From Imbricaverruca yamaguchii (taxonomy: Eukaryota; Arthropoda; Thecostraca; Neoverrucidae), in NCBI GenBank assembly GCA_034440575.1, contig JAOTOL010001241.1:189501-253500 (forward strand): a stretch of 64,000 nucleotides of DNA, read 5' to 3'. The position numbers were made by a program, and so were the translations under genes. Shown here in pieces: positions 1 through 11,438 of this stretch (positions are counted from its first letter, which is position 1; every line of letters starts with the position of its first letter). The notes under the pieces are model-generated. The model made no database searches, was not told the DNA's origin, and saw nothing but the letters and a program-made list of their open reading frames with translations.

Positions 1-1256
1 ACGAGACGTGGGACACCTCACGAGACGTGGAACACCTCACGAGACGTGGAACACCTCACGAGACGTGGAACACCTCACGAGACGTGGAACACCTCACGAG
101 ACGTGGAACACCTCACGAGACGTGGAACACCTCACGAGACGTGGAACACCTCACGAGACGTGGAACACCTCGCGAGACGTGGAACACCTCACGAGACGTG
201 GGACACCTCACGAGACGTGGGACACCTCACGGGACGTGGGACACCTCACGAGACGTGGAACACCTCACGATACGTGGGACACCTCACGAGACGTGGAACA
301 CCTCACGAGACGTGGAACACCCCGCGAGATGTGGAACACCTCACGAGACGTGGAACACCTGACGAGACGTGGGACACCTCACGGGACGTGGAACACCTCA
401 CGAAACGTGGAACACCCCACGAGACGTGGGACACCTCACGAAACGTGGAACACCTCACCCTCACGAGACGTGGAACAACTCGCGAGACGTGGAACACCTC
501 ACGAGACGTGGAACACCTCACGAGACGTGGAACACCTCACGAGACGTGGAACATCTCACGAGACGTGGAACACCTCACCCTCACGAGACGTGGAACACCT
601 CGCGAGACGTGGAACACCTCACGAGACGTGGGACACCTCACGAGACGTGGAACACCTCACGAGACGTGGAACACCTCACGAGACGTGGAACACCTCACGA
701 GACGTGGAACACCTCACGAGACGTGGAACACCTCACGAGACGTGGAACACCTCACGAGACGTGGAACACCTCACGAGACGTGGAACACCTCACGAGACGT
801 GGGACACCTCACGAGATGTGGAACACCTCACGAGTCGTGGAACACCTCACGAGACGTGGAACACCTCACGAGACGTGGAACACCTCACGAGACGTGGAAC
901 ACCTCACGAGACGTGGAACACCTCACGAGACGTGGAACACCTCACGAGACGTGGAACACCTCACGAGACGTGGAACACCTCACGAGACGTGGAACACCTC
1001 ACGAGACGTGGAACACCTCACGAGTCGTGGAACACCTCACGAGACGTGGAACACCTCACGAGACGTGGAACACCTCACGAGACGTGGAACACCTCACGAG
1101 ACGTGGAACACCTCACGAGACGTGGAACACCTCACGAGACGTGGAACACCTCACGAGACGTGGAACACCTCACGAGACGTGGAACACCTCACGAGACGTG
1201 GAACACCTCACGGGACGTGGGACACCTCACGAGACGTGGAACACCTCACGAGACGC
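1..1256. repeat. 19-bp minisatellite, about 66 units
   Basis: A 19-bp unit, ACCTCACGAGACGTGGAAC, is repeated head to tail from the first base of the window, so the left end is missing. Units differ by single substitutions (for example CGAGATG, CGGGACG, TGGGAC) and there are two 6-bp expansions (CTCACC) near 455 and 575. No unit contains a stop in any forward frame, and 19 is not a multiple of three, so all three forward frames stay open and give long false ORFs. The unit is rich in CpG. Confidence 0.97.
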
Positions 1257-3592
1257 ACTCCAAACACAGACACTGGAACGCCATCAACCAAAACATCAAA
1301 CATAGAGAGCGTACGTTCGTACTCCTACTCTTCGGACACGCCAAACTCACACATTCCTGCATTATATTAGAACAGTCAGAATGCGGGATGCACAAACCTC
1401 ACATTATAAGCCAGAATGGATCGCACATGAAGGGCGTGTTTACTATCACACACACTCATACGCCGCAGGACAATTATTCGATCTTAACTGGGGGTGGGGA
1501 ATTTCGACAAAATGGCATCCAAAATCCCGTAAAATGGAAGGTATGTTGAATACATGACAAGCAAATTTCGGTAGATTCTTGTAGATTATGACACAGAGGT
1601 GCACACAAATTTTTTCCATGCATCCCATAATCATTGTTTTTTATTTGTCATAGCCAGACTTGTGTCCTACTCGAATTGAATCGAGGATCGACTCATGAAT
1701 CAATCATTTTTGGATGAGTCATGAGTTGAATCGATTCTTTTCCCAAAAACGTATGTTGAGTCGTGAGTTGAATCAAATCTTTCTTTTACAAAAATGAGTT
1801 CAATCATGAGTCAATCGTTTGTATCACAATGAGTCATTTGGGTCTTGTAACTCAAATTCAAGTTATGAACAAATGATATAAAGCATGTATCTTTGTGAAC
1901 AGCATGCCATGACACAAAGTACGGAGAAAACACAGTATAATTATCCATGCTTAGCAATACAATTGTCAACTTATCAGCTGCCAGTGAATAAAGAATGAGG
2001 GATAGGCAGGTACTTAAGTTATTTACCAAAAATGGCTAACAATAACTATAAATAAGTATTGATGTGAAGCTTGGTATTCACAATCAGTATCATGCGTGAA
2101 TGAATCCTAGTGCCAGGAACACAACATAGAAATGAGATGTGATTGTGAAAAAGAATATGGAACCGAAAGGGCCCTGCACTGCAACAGGCATATGTACTGA
2201 ATAAAAATGTTTGTTTGTGTGACCAATAACAAATCGAAGGTACTTTTACTAGAAGGTAGATCTAAGTTTTCCTTCAAGCCCCGCATGACGCCATTCAAAG
2301 TTTTTTTTAATCATGGTATCAATTTGGTTGCGGAAGACTTTTCTCAAATCATACGCAATGGTAACTTTTATTTGCTTCCTGGCAAATATGTTTTTATTCT
2401 GCTCAACAGGTGAATTATAAATTTGTCCCATTCTTTCCAGTGATAATTTGTTCAAAAACATTTTATTCTCATGCAAAGACAAGGTTCGATTTGTGCATTG
2501 TAATCCTGCATGTGAAGAGGAATATTTTGTAATCGAGTATGGAGGATGTTTTTCTTCAAACCTTATGTATCATAGCCCAATTTGCACCCATTTCAGTGAA
2601 TGTTAAGCACTTTTACTCGATCACAACACTTCTTTGTCTAAAGTTAATAACTTAGGAAATTCAACCTCCAGATGAGAAAACAAGAAATAATTTTCTGGAG
2701 AAGATAACGTTCGGAATTCCAACAATATAGGATTGGCGTATTTTTTTCAAATATGCACCTAACTACATGGACATACATCAGTTGTTGAAAACAGTGCTTT
2801 TCTAGGCCAGCTAGACCCAGGGCATGCTGCATTCTTCATTGATGAATCTTGCATGGATTATTGATGATACATGTATAATGTAACATTTATGTACAACACC
2901 ATTGTGATTTAGGAATGCCCTCCTGAAACTTGCAACTCGACTGAAACTCGTCTGCCACTGAGGAGAAGCTATGGCACACTTAGCACGCCTCCCCTGACTG
3001 TCCTTTCTTCCGCTCTTGAAAAAGGGCGACAACTTGAACATGTAAAATGGACCGAAGAAGGAGCCTACCAATATCGGAAACTATCGCTTTGTTTTGGAGA
3101 CTCTTGATGGTGTGCCTGTCGAGACGCTTGATGGTGTGCCTGTCAGAAATGGCACATTGTTAGGCAGGACGATTATTATTGGGTCATTTAGGATACCCTT
3201 TGCTGAAGCTAAAGAATAGGTCTTTCAATTAGGATACCTCAAATTACCCTATATAACTGTAAAATACGGAAGATGGTGTAGAGGAAGTCTGTAAAATTAA
3301 ATGTAAACTAATGGTGAAGGGAAACCTTCAAGCCCGCTACCAACTCAATTGTATTATGTGTGGGGGGCATGAGTGTTATGTTCAGGCTAGGTGGTGTATG
3401 TCAGGTATATATGATTCGGGTTGTGCATCATGCTGATGTGGATGAGTATTATGCACTCATTGCTTCGCATATGCATCGACAACCATTCATCTCGTCGATG
3501 TTTTTTAGTCAATTACTTTATGCACATGCGCATGCATTTTTCTCTATATGCGCTATATGCCAACCATCACAGTACATGACGAATTATAAATA
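1257..3592. other. No gene seen; AT-rich intergenic sequence
   Basis: Only short ORFs with no recognisable domain occur. The stretch contains a GAGTTGAATC-rich degenerate repeat (listed separately) and a short tandem duplication of CGCTTGATGGTGTGCCTGTC-like sequence at about 3098-3151. Confidence 0.6.
1648..1835 (+). repeat. Degenerate ATGAGTTGAATCG repeat, copy 1
   Basis: The stretch opens with CATAGCCAGACTTGTG and continues with loosely repeated ATGAGT(T/C)GAATC words. A related copy lies in inverted orientation at 6190-6415, ending with the reverse complement of the opening (CAAGTCTGGTCATAG). The two copies bracket the TIR transposon at 3828-6168. They look like two members of one dispersed family rather than that transposon's ends. 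Confidence 0.5.
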
Positions 3593-3775
3593 ATGTGAAG
3601 GGAAAGCAAAGTTATAGCAAAAATAATATATTCAATAGATGTTTCTATGTTAGAGCATCTGCGATGGTGTCTAAATAAATACTAATTCCATTCTTTAATT
3701 AGACAGTTGAAGATGCATTGACATCAAACTGTCTGCCAATTAAATTATTTTTGCTATAGCTCTGTTTTCACATCA
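3593..3775. mobile_element. Small MITE with about 35-bp imperfect TIRs
   Basis: The left arm contains ATGTGAAG followed by AGTTATAGCAAAAATAAT. The right arm ends with the complementary ATTATTTTTGCTATAGCTCT followed by TTTTCACAT. The intervening ~100 bp is AT-rich, non-coding and itself contains an inner inverted repeat around ACAGTTGAAG and CAAACTGT. Size and structure fit a non-autonomous TIR element. The target-site duplication is not clear. Confidence 0.6.
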
Positions 3776-3786
3776 CACACACACGC

Positions 3787-3828
<42 letters not shown>
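3787..3828. repeat. (AT)n microsatellite
   Basis: Almost pure AT dinucleotide run with one G interruption near 3801. It abuts the left end of the TIR element, so it is the probable insertion target. Confidence 0.9.
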
Positions 3829-6168
3829 TAGGGTGTCCTTATTTGTACGATAAAAATCAAAGTTGGAATTTATAACGTCTCGCCTCACAAAGTTATTCCA
3901 TTGTAATTAAGCATAATCGCACTAAAATTCGGTTATCCTAGCTCAGCAACTTCTGGTGCCGCAAGGCATTTGAAGTTTGCCCCTTATAACGCCATTGAGT
4001 CGGCTCATAAGAAAGACACTTTCGCTTCACGAATCAGTGCAGTGTCTGCTCTGACGACGAACACACGTGTATCCTTACTGGTGTAGCTTTGCTTTCAGAC
4101 ATGGAGAAGCAGAAAAAGCTAACGACCTGAAAAGAAACCGTAGTATGGTTGGTGGGGTAGCCATTCACTGAACTGCCTGGTGGGAAGCTGCCGTCGAAGA
4201 AGGAAGTCTTGCAGCGGCTCTTTCACCTCCTCCTCCTCGACAAGACTGCTCTTCGGGACGCTGCTCTTTATCTAGACAAAGAAGTTGCGGCATTCTGGGC
4301 CCGAGCTTGGATCCCCGTCGTTGAACCTCAGCAACGCGTGAAGAAGATTGAGCAGCTCTACGAGAAATGGAGGCAGCTGGGCAAGGGGAAGAGCCGACAG
4401 TCTGCGACCGAGCTGAAGATTTCACAGTCAAACTGTCAAAGCAATGTCTTCGACAGTGCTTCCGCCGAGGCCTTATCTTTCATGAAGAACAAGGATGATG
4501 TGGAATTCTTGCAGCGTCAACGAGAGGCCGGCCGCCCCGGGAGCATGTTGGTGATGGACAAAAAGTTGGTGAAGCAGGAGGAGAGGAAGGCGAATAGGGA
4601 CAAGGTAGAAGTGCCGTGCCGTGACAAGGAGCGTAGAAGGAAGGAAGCTGCAAATGAAGCCACGGCGGAACTCTCGGACGATGATGATGGTGTTGAAGAC
4701 CAACCTGGGCAGTCATCAGCTGTTCTGGAGGAATCTCCTGCCAAGCGAGCTCGAGGCCGGGTTTCTGCCATTACTGCTGCCTTCTGTGATGCTCTCGATC
4801 GGGCCAAGACTACGGACCGGTCGGCGGTGCATATCTTGGCTGCTGCTGCTTCAGCCTACGACCAAAGCCCGTCAGAGATGGCCCTGAACCGACAGAGCAC
4901 CAGGAGAGTCCATATTGAAGCCAGAGCTATCGCCGCCTCGATCTCTCGCTCCTGCCTACCAGAGAGTGTTGTCCAGACCGTTCCACGACACTGCCAGGTT
5001 TCGCTCTGCTTGACGATCATGCCGATCCGCCTCAATCGTTCGCTCCAGTGTGGGACTTCGCCTTGTAGCAGCTGAGCGGTCATCATCAACGCCACGACTA
5101 TCGCGAGCTCCTGGAACTCACCGTCATTGTTGTGGGAGGAGTGCCGCAGAGGAGGATATGCTTTGCCAGGCCTGGGCCGTATGACCTTGCTCGATGGATG
5201 GCGAAGATCATCCACTGAATCAAAAGCTTCCTCTTTCGCGAACAATTCCAGATTCGCCAACAGAATATCCAAGGCCTGAGGCGCTTCGTCACCTTCTGCG
5301 TGACACTCTACGTGCCGATGTGGTTTCGAGCTCCCGTGACTTCAACCGCCCTTGCCCTGGACCTGCAGTTTCTACAAGACATCTCTGCTTATCCGGAATC
5401 CGAAGTTGTCGTCACTGTTACGACGGCTTTCGGACGACACCTCTGGTACATATCCGGGTAGTTAGTCGGCCTTGCCTTCTTCGACGACCATGTCGGCATC
5501 GACACAAAGAGAAAGATGTTGGGCGCTCTGTCCAAGAAGGGGACGGAGGACCCTTCAAAGCGCGTAAAAATGGACCTCAGTCCCAATACCACCAAGCAAA
5601 AACATCTCTGGGACTTCGTCACGAACACCACCCGCCACACTGTGCCAGCGCTCGGAAGCAACCACGGTTTCTTAGACGCCGACCGTCAGGCATGGAATGG
5701 CCGAGAAGACTTCCAGAAGGCCAAGTCAGCTGTCGCTGAATTGAAGGTTATCAACGACTTCGCCGAGAGAGCGATAGCCCTTGTGCAAGACTACCTTTCC
5801 CACCTGACACGCGACGAAGAGCAGCGCCAGTTCCTCTTTCAGCCCGTCGAAGCCCACCGACAGACATTCCCGGATTTCAAAAAGAAAACCATTGTCGGCG
5901 GCCTACCTATTAGGAACTAGGCAACAATGAGTAGGAGATAGACACCCATGACCCCACCCACCAAAGAGGGGATAGTACTTATTTCATGTGAGGAGCACCT
6001 ACACATGCCCTTAGGTAGGTACTATGCAGAAATTATCAGGAATTGTGGCACCAGAAATAATTGAGCTATGTTCACCAAATTCGGCATTCGTAGGTATTAG
6101 ACCAAATGAAACAATTCTGCAGGGTGAGACATTGAACTTTTCGAAAATAAAAATAAGGACCACCCTAA
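3828..6168 (+). mobile_element. TIR DNA transposon, TTAGGGTG ends, inserted in AT repeat
   Basis: The left end reads TTAGGGTGTCCTTATTT. The right end, read on the complementary strand, is TTAGGGTGGTCCTTATTTT, giving TIRs of about 17-20 bp with one indel. Both ends sit in ATATAT sequence, so the target duplication is an uncertain stretch of TA repeat. The element encodes one broken ORF (4101-5920) on the plus strand and nothing else recognisable. It is a decayed copy of a DNA transposon of uncertain superfamily. The TIR boundaries are read directly from the sequence; the superfamily is not assigned. Confidence 0.75.
4101..5920 (+). pseudogene. Broken ORF of an uncharacterised mobile-element protein family
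   Basis: Reading starts at ATG 4101 and hits in-frame TGA 4128 and TAG 4158. It is then open to 5075: a basic/acidic N-terminal half with LPSKKEVLQRL, GRPGSM, an acidic run (SDDDDG) and SAVHILAAAASA. A shift into the third frame follows from about 5105 to the TAG at 5918, with TGA 5216 and TAG 5459 inside. The C-terminal part includes GTEDPSKRVKMDL, FLDADRQAW and an ERAIALVQDYL...EEQRQF block. From memory, both halves resemble an invertebrate family of hypothetical proteins common near transposon ends. Family members are much longer, so a central segment between about 4985 and 5100, where the catalytic core would be expected, appears deleted. This is a dead copy. The exact family is an inference that needs a profile search. 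Confidence 0.7.
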
Positions 6169-6189
6169 TATATATAATATGTGGGCAGT

Positions 6190-6415
6190 GCACACTGAAT
6201 CATGTGGTTTATGAGTCTGATACCATTGAGTCGGATCTGAATCCATTCAAATTTCTGTTTTAGTCGTGAGTTCAATCATGCTTTGTGAGCTCTGAGTCTG
6301 AATTGAGTCGAATCAAATAATTTGACCTGCTCTGAATCATGAGTTGAATCGGATCTTAAAATATATGAGTCAAATGTGAGTCGACTAAAAAAAACTGAGT
6401 CTGGCACAAGTCTGG
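6190..6415 (-). repeat. Degenerate GAGTTGAATC repeat, copy 2 (inverted)
   Basis: Contains repeated GAGTCGAATC, GAGTTGAATCGG and TGAGTC words and ends in CACAAGTCTGGTCATAG, the reverse complement of the start of the copy at 1648. Confidence 0.5.
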
Positions 6416-7600
6416 TCATAGCTAGGAGGCGCTCAGCCACTCGTATGTGGTGCGTCATCTGGTAACACTAAATCATCATCTGGTAACACTATAACTCCAG
6501 CCATTCCACGCTCCAATTGGCCTTCTTTGAACCCAGTTGCGAATGAAAAGGTATGCTGTAATGTACCTGATAGGAGGGGATAGCATATTTTCACCAGCGA
6601 CTGGGTGTCCAGGGATGAATCTCGGGGGGCGAATGGGGAGAGCTCCACACCCTTCGAGATCCGGAATGAGCCCATGAGGCCGGGACGTTGTGGGCGCTGA
6701 ATACTCCCGGCACGATTGAGTCGCCCTTCCATATGGCGCCCCTGTGCGCTAACATAGTTACACATTGTCACCCTGTTGCAGCCTGCGACGGGGCGCACCT
6801 CGTCACCGACTCCGACTGCCCCAAATGGGCATTCGAGAACGAGGTGCGCCTGCATTTGGTAGCACAGTGTGTCTGCCACACACCACAGCGCGTCAACACT
6901 CGCGCTTCACAAAGCGCGACGCCCCTCCCACCTTTGCCACCCTGTCAAAGAGTGGCAGTGTGAGTTGGGTGGCCGAAACCCCACCCAACTCACAACGCAG
7001 CTACGCAGCTGCGCTTTCCTCACCTCCAAAGCCCATTCACAGGCAGGCGCCAGACCGTCTTACCATCCCACCGATAGCCAGCTTTCGAAAAATACACCTT
7101 AGCAGCATTGGAATGTGGGGCGATGGTCGTGGAAACTCCGTGTTCTAAAAAATGGTGAAAATCTGCCCACGCGCCAGCCCAGTCTAGCCTTTCTCTTCCT
7201 TCTGTCTGAGAAACACAAGTCCTATACAAATGAGAGTTGTGATCATAACCCTCGTTAAAGAATCTCGAATAGAAAGCGTATTTAATGCTGCATTTTGTAT
7301 GCTGGCCAAAATGATACTGTTGCCTAAGCCTACTGGAATCCCCTATAGGTCCACTTCACGTGAGCGTCTTCACGAACGGCAGCTCCTACTCGTCTCTTCT
7401 TCAACACTCCACAGCTACACGCCCATCCACACACAAGCACACTGCACGATATGAAAAAACAACATACCACAATCAAGGACGCGAAGTTATGATATCGAGA
7501 TTTTAAAAATGAAGCCGTCAAAATATTCCTTTATTTTGGCAGCCGGCTTTAAGTCACTAAGCAGGGTGAAATTCGCCACTCTGTCGCAAAACGTCGCTGA
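6416..7600. other. No gene seen upstream of the sulfotransferase
   Basis: Several short overlapping ORFs on both strands show no conserved motif and conflict with each other. GC content rises toward 7600, as expected for the approach to the GC-rich sulfotransferase locus. No convincing TATA box was found. Confidence 0.5.
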
Positions 7601-7941
7601 ATCTGGCAGCACTGCGATTGATATGTAAGGCTCCGTACCGCCGCGCTGCCGACAGGGGCGGAGCGTACGCGTGACGTTCATGATCAGCTGAGAACAGCAG
7701 CACACCAAGCAGCGGAGACAGCGACGGAAGCGAAGAGCACCGAGCTGAGCGAAGAGCGCCGAGCGAAGTGAAGAGCGCCGGTTTGAGCTGACGCAACGAC
7801 CGGTCGGCTGGCGTGCGACAGCGCCATCGTTCGTGAGGTCACATCTCACGTCCGACTGTCCGTGTATTCGCGCGGTGTGCGGGCTACCGAGCAGCAGACT
7901 CCCGTGCAGCTGCGCGTCAGCCGCCGACAGCGTGAGGGCAC

Positions 7942-8979
7942 ATGTCGTCCGCAGGTGAGTCCGGCCGTGCGCCGGCTGAAAAGGTCGCCACCGAACGAGC
8001 CGACCACCCCCAGAAGTGGACCCCACCAGTGGAAACCGCCGAGGAGAAGGCCGCCAGGGATCGGAAGATGGCGGAGATGATCGACGCGCTGAAGTCGAGC
8101 CCCGACTGGCAGCTGCTGCCGGCTGACCCCAACTACCGCAACCCGTTGTTGCGTTTCGTGCGCTATCGCGGCACCGTGCTCAGCACCTTCCACCTGGCGA
8201 GCGGCTGCGAGGAGCAGTGGCGGAAGTTCCGCGCGCGCGCCTCGGACGTGGTGGTGGCCAGCTTCCCCAAGTCTGGCACCACGTGGCTGCAGGAGATCGT
8301 CTGGCGGCTGGTGCACGGCGAGACGGGCGCCGGCAGCGGCGACGCGCCGCTCGAGTACCGCTTCCCGCTGCTGGACATGCCCAGCACGAAGCGGATGTGT
8401 ATGGAGCCGCTGGAGAAGTTGGCGCCGCCGCGGCTGCTGAAGACCCACCTGATGCACCACCTGCTGCCCGGTGGCCTCGCCGACAGCGGTGCCAAGATAC
8501 TCTACATCTCGCGCGACGCGTGCGACGTGTGCGTCTCCTACTACCACTTCTCGCGCATTGTCAATTACGAACAGTACCAAGGCACATTCGCCGAGTTCAA
8601 GGAGCGTTTCGTGCGCGGTGAGGTGCTGTACGGCCCGTACCGCGAGCACGTGAAGGGCTACCTGGAGCATGCCGACACGGTGCTCTGCCTCACCTACGAG
8701 GAGCTGCATGCCAACATCACCGGGGCCATCAGGAGAATCGCCGCCTTCCTGGGCAAGCAGGTCTCCACCGAAGATGTCGACAGTATCGCACACTACACTA
8801 GCTTCGCCACCATGAAGAGCAACCCAAACGCCAACTTCGAGCACTGGAAGATAACCGGTATGATCACTAAAGGCCAGGAGGGTGTCTTCATGCGCAAAGG
8901 CAAGGTTGGCGACTCGAAGAACTACTTTACCGACGAGGAGAGGGAAGCGTTTATGAAATGGCGAAACGAGAATATCTGA
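7942..8979 (+). CDS. Cytosolic sulfotransferase (SULT family), 345 aa, single exon
   Basis: The protein would transfer sulfonate from PAPS to hydroxyl or amine groups of small acceptors in the cytosol. No signal peptide or membrane segment is visible. The 5'-phosphosulfate loop is FPKSGTTW (residues 108-115, Lys110). The conserved LLKTHL carries the expected catalytic His (His169). The 3'-phosphate site is R191-DACDVCVSYYHF with Ser199. The C-terminal PAPS motif is RKGKVGDSKNYF (318-329), where the usual GDW is GDS. The N-terminal ~75 residues are longer than in most ~300-aa SULTs and low in conservation. ATG 7942 is the first Met after an in-frame TGA at 7933. The ORF is uninterrupted and about 60 percent GC, much richer than its neighbours. 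A perfect donor-like CAG|GTGAGT follows the fourth codon, so alternative splicing of the 5' end is possible. Substrate cannot be told from sequence. Confidence 0.93.
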   Translation: MSSAGESGRAPAEKVATERADHPQKWTPPVETAEEKAARDRKMAEMIDALKSSPDWQLLPADPNYRNPLLRFVRYRGTVLSTFHLASGCEEQWRKFRARASDVVVASFPKSGTTWLQEIVWRLVHGETGAGSGDAPLEYRFPLLDMPSTKRMCMEPLEKLAPPRLLKTHLMHHLLPGGLADSGAKILYISRDACDVCVSYYHFSRIVNYEQYQGTFAEFKERFVRGEVLYGPYREHVKGYLEHADTVLCLTYEELHANITGAIRRIAAFLGKQVSTEDVDSIAHYTSFATMKSNPNANFEHWKITGMITKGQEGVFMRKGKVGDSKNYFTDEEREAFMKWRNENI

Positions 8980-9322
8980 AGCTTCCTCAAACGAGATTTC
9001 CTCGCTACCGGAATGGCCAGAGACACCGCAATGTCAGAAGATGAAACAAAAACCTTGCCCGCGGACTAAACATGACCCGATAAGTTACCAGGAATGCATG
9101 TAGCTGAATCGTCTGGATGCATTGAAATGCTCTTCAAAGTTTATGTAGGATGCCCCTAACATCCCATTGGCCAAGGGTCTTGTGGGGATTAAGAGAGCTT
9201 GTGTGTTTTTCCTGAAACTGATGCTTAGCACGTGTTAGAGTGGGTATCCGATTGTTACATGGTCGTGGGGGCATGGTCAATTTGACCCCCACCCCTACCT
9301 CACCCGAGAGAGTGTGAAAGGG

Positions 9323-9328
9323 AATAAA
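9323..9328 (+). promoter_or_regulatory. Candidate poly(A) signal AATAAA for the sulfotransferase
   Basis: AATAAA lies 344 bp after the stop codon in AT-rich sequence, a reasonable 3' UTR length. It is the first canonical hexamer noted downstream. Confidence 0.55.
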
Positions 9329-9708
9329 TGAAGCTTGTTGTGTTGCTAATAAGCTAGGAATATATATCACCATGCTAAGCCAGTGGAATTGCGTACGGGT
9401 AATGATCAGTGGCCTGGCAACGTCTGTCTTGAATTGAAAACTTGTATTGTTTAACTTAACTTGCTAAATAATTCACGATTGAACAATGGTGCCATGGTGG
9501 TAGAATATGATTGTTGTGGTAGGGACGGCGTAATGATCCCTTGATGGGGACAAAATTCTACCCGTGTTGTAAGAGCATATACTTTATGTGATGCAAATAC
9601 ACACTTGGCCTGCGATAGTTCGTGTGGCAGCCAAACGAAGTCGCATAGTTCGCGTTCACGAGTGCCTATTTTCAGGCGCGTTTATGACTGAGCCCTGTGG
9701 AGCCTCAC

Positions 9709-11438
9709 AACCAGTACCTCCAACTCCACCGTACACCAGAGCTGTGCAGACAAACCCCAGCTGCCTACTCGAGCCTCACAACCAGTACATCCAACTCCAC
9801 CGTACACCAGAGCTGTGCAGACAAACCCCAGCTGCCTACTCGAGCCTCACAACCAGTACATCCAACTCCACCGTACACCAGAGCTGTGCAGACAAACCCC
9901 AGCTGCCGACTCGAGCCTCACAACCAGTACATCCAACTCCACCGTACACCAGAGCTGTGCAGACAAACCCCAGCTGCCTACGCGAGCCTCACAGCCAGTA
10001 CATCCAACTCCACCGTACACCAGAGCTGTGCAGACAAACCCCAGCTGCCGACTCGAGCCTCACAACCAGTACATCCAACTCCACCGTACACCAGAGCTGT
10101 GCAGACAAACCCCAGCTGCCTACACGAGCCTCACATCCAGTACATCTAACTCCACCGTACACCAGAGCTGTGCAGACAAACCCCAGCTGCCTACTCGAGC
10201 CTCACAACCAGTACATCTAACTCCACCGTACACCAGAGCTGTGCAGACAAACCCCAGCTGCCTACGCGAGCCTCACAGCCAGTACATCCAACTCCACCGT
10301 ACACCAGAGCTGTGCAGACAAACCCCAGCTGCCTACTCGAGCCTCACAACCAGTACATCCAACTCCACCGTACACCAGAGCTGTGCAGACAAACCCCAGC
10401 TGCCTACGCGAGCCTCACAGCCAGTACATCCAACTCCACCGTACACCGTACACCAGAGCTGTGCAGACAAACCCCAGCTGCCTACCCCAACCCCCCAACC
10501 AAAAAAAACATCCAACTCCACCGTACACCAGAGCTGTGCAGACAAACCCCAGCTGCCTACTCGAGCCTCACAACCAGTACATCCAACTCCACCGTACACC
10601 AGAGCTGTGCAGACAAACCCCAGCTGCCTACTCGAGCCTCACAACCAGTACATCCAACTCCACCGTACACCAGAGCTGTGCAGACAAACCCCAGCTGCCT
10701 ACTGCCTACTCGAGCCTCACAACCAGTACATCCAACTCCACCGTACACCAGAGCTGTGCAGACAAACCCCAGCTGCCTACTCGAGCCTCACAACCAGTAC
10801 ATCCAACTCCACCGTACACCAGAGCTGTGCAGACAAACCCCAGCTGCCTACTCGAGCCTCACACCCACACCAGTACATCCAACTCCACCGTACACCAGAG
10901 CTGTGCAGACAAACCCCAGCTGCCTACTCGAGCCTCACAACCAGTACATCCAACTCCACCGTACACCAGAGCTGTGCAGACAAACCCCAGCTGCCTACTC
11001 GAGCCTCACAACCAGTACATCCAACTCCACCGTACACCAGAGCTGTGCAGACAAACTCCAGCTGCCTACCCGAGCCCCACAACCAATAAACCAAATTCCA
11101 CCGTACACCAGAGCTGTGCAGACAAACCCCAGCTGCCTACTCGAGCCTCACAACCAGTACATCCAACTCCACCGTACACCAGAGCTGTGCAGACAAACCC
11201 CAGCTGCCTACGCGAGCCTCACAACCAGTACATCCAACTCCACCGTACACCAGAGCTGTGCAGACAAACCCCAGCTGCCTACTCGAGCCTCACAACCAGT
11301 ACATCCAACTCCACCGTACACCAGAGCTGTGCAGACAAACCCCAGCTGCCTACGCGAGCCTCACAACCAGTACATCCAACTCCACCGTACACCAGAGCTG
11401 TGCAGACAAACCCCAGCTGCCTACGCGAGCCTCACAGC
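9709..11438. repeat. 71-bp minisatellite, about 24 units
   Basis: The unit begins GAGCCTCACAACCAGTACAT and contains CCACCGTACACCAGAGCTGT and GCAGACAAACCCCAGCTGCC. Spacing between GAGCCTCAC starts is 71 bp (9771 to 9842, for example). Units are nearly identical. Near 10440-10515 one unit has a duplicated CCGTACAC and a divergent insert (CCAACCCCCCAACCAAAAAAA). Other irregular units occur near 10695 and 10862. All forward frames are free of stops, and 71 is not divisible by three, so the 376-424-aa ORFs here are artefacts of the repeat. Confidence 0.97.

Noticed and set aside
8..1549. 513-aa plus-strand ORF, and 419- and 333-aa ORFs in the other frames
   Set aside because: They arise from a 19-bp stop-free unit read in three frames and show the same repeated peptide. 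No start context, splice pattern or domain supports a protein.
7846..8844. 332-aa minus-strand ORF antisense to the sulfotransferase
   Set aside because: Shadow of a GC-rich coding sequence; it has no domain.
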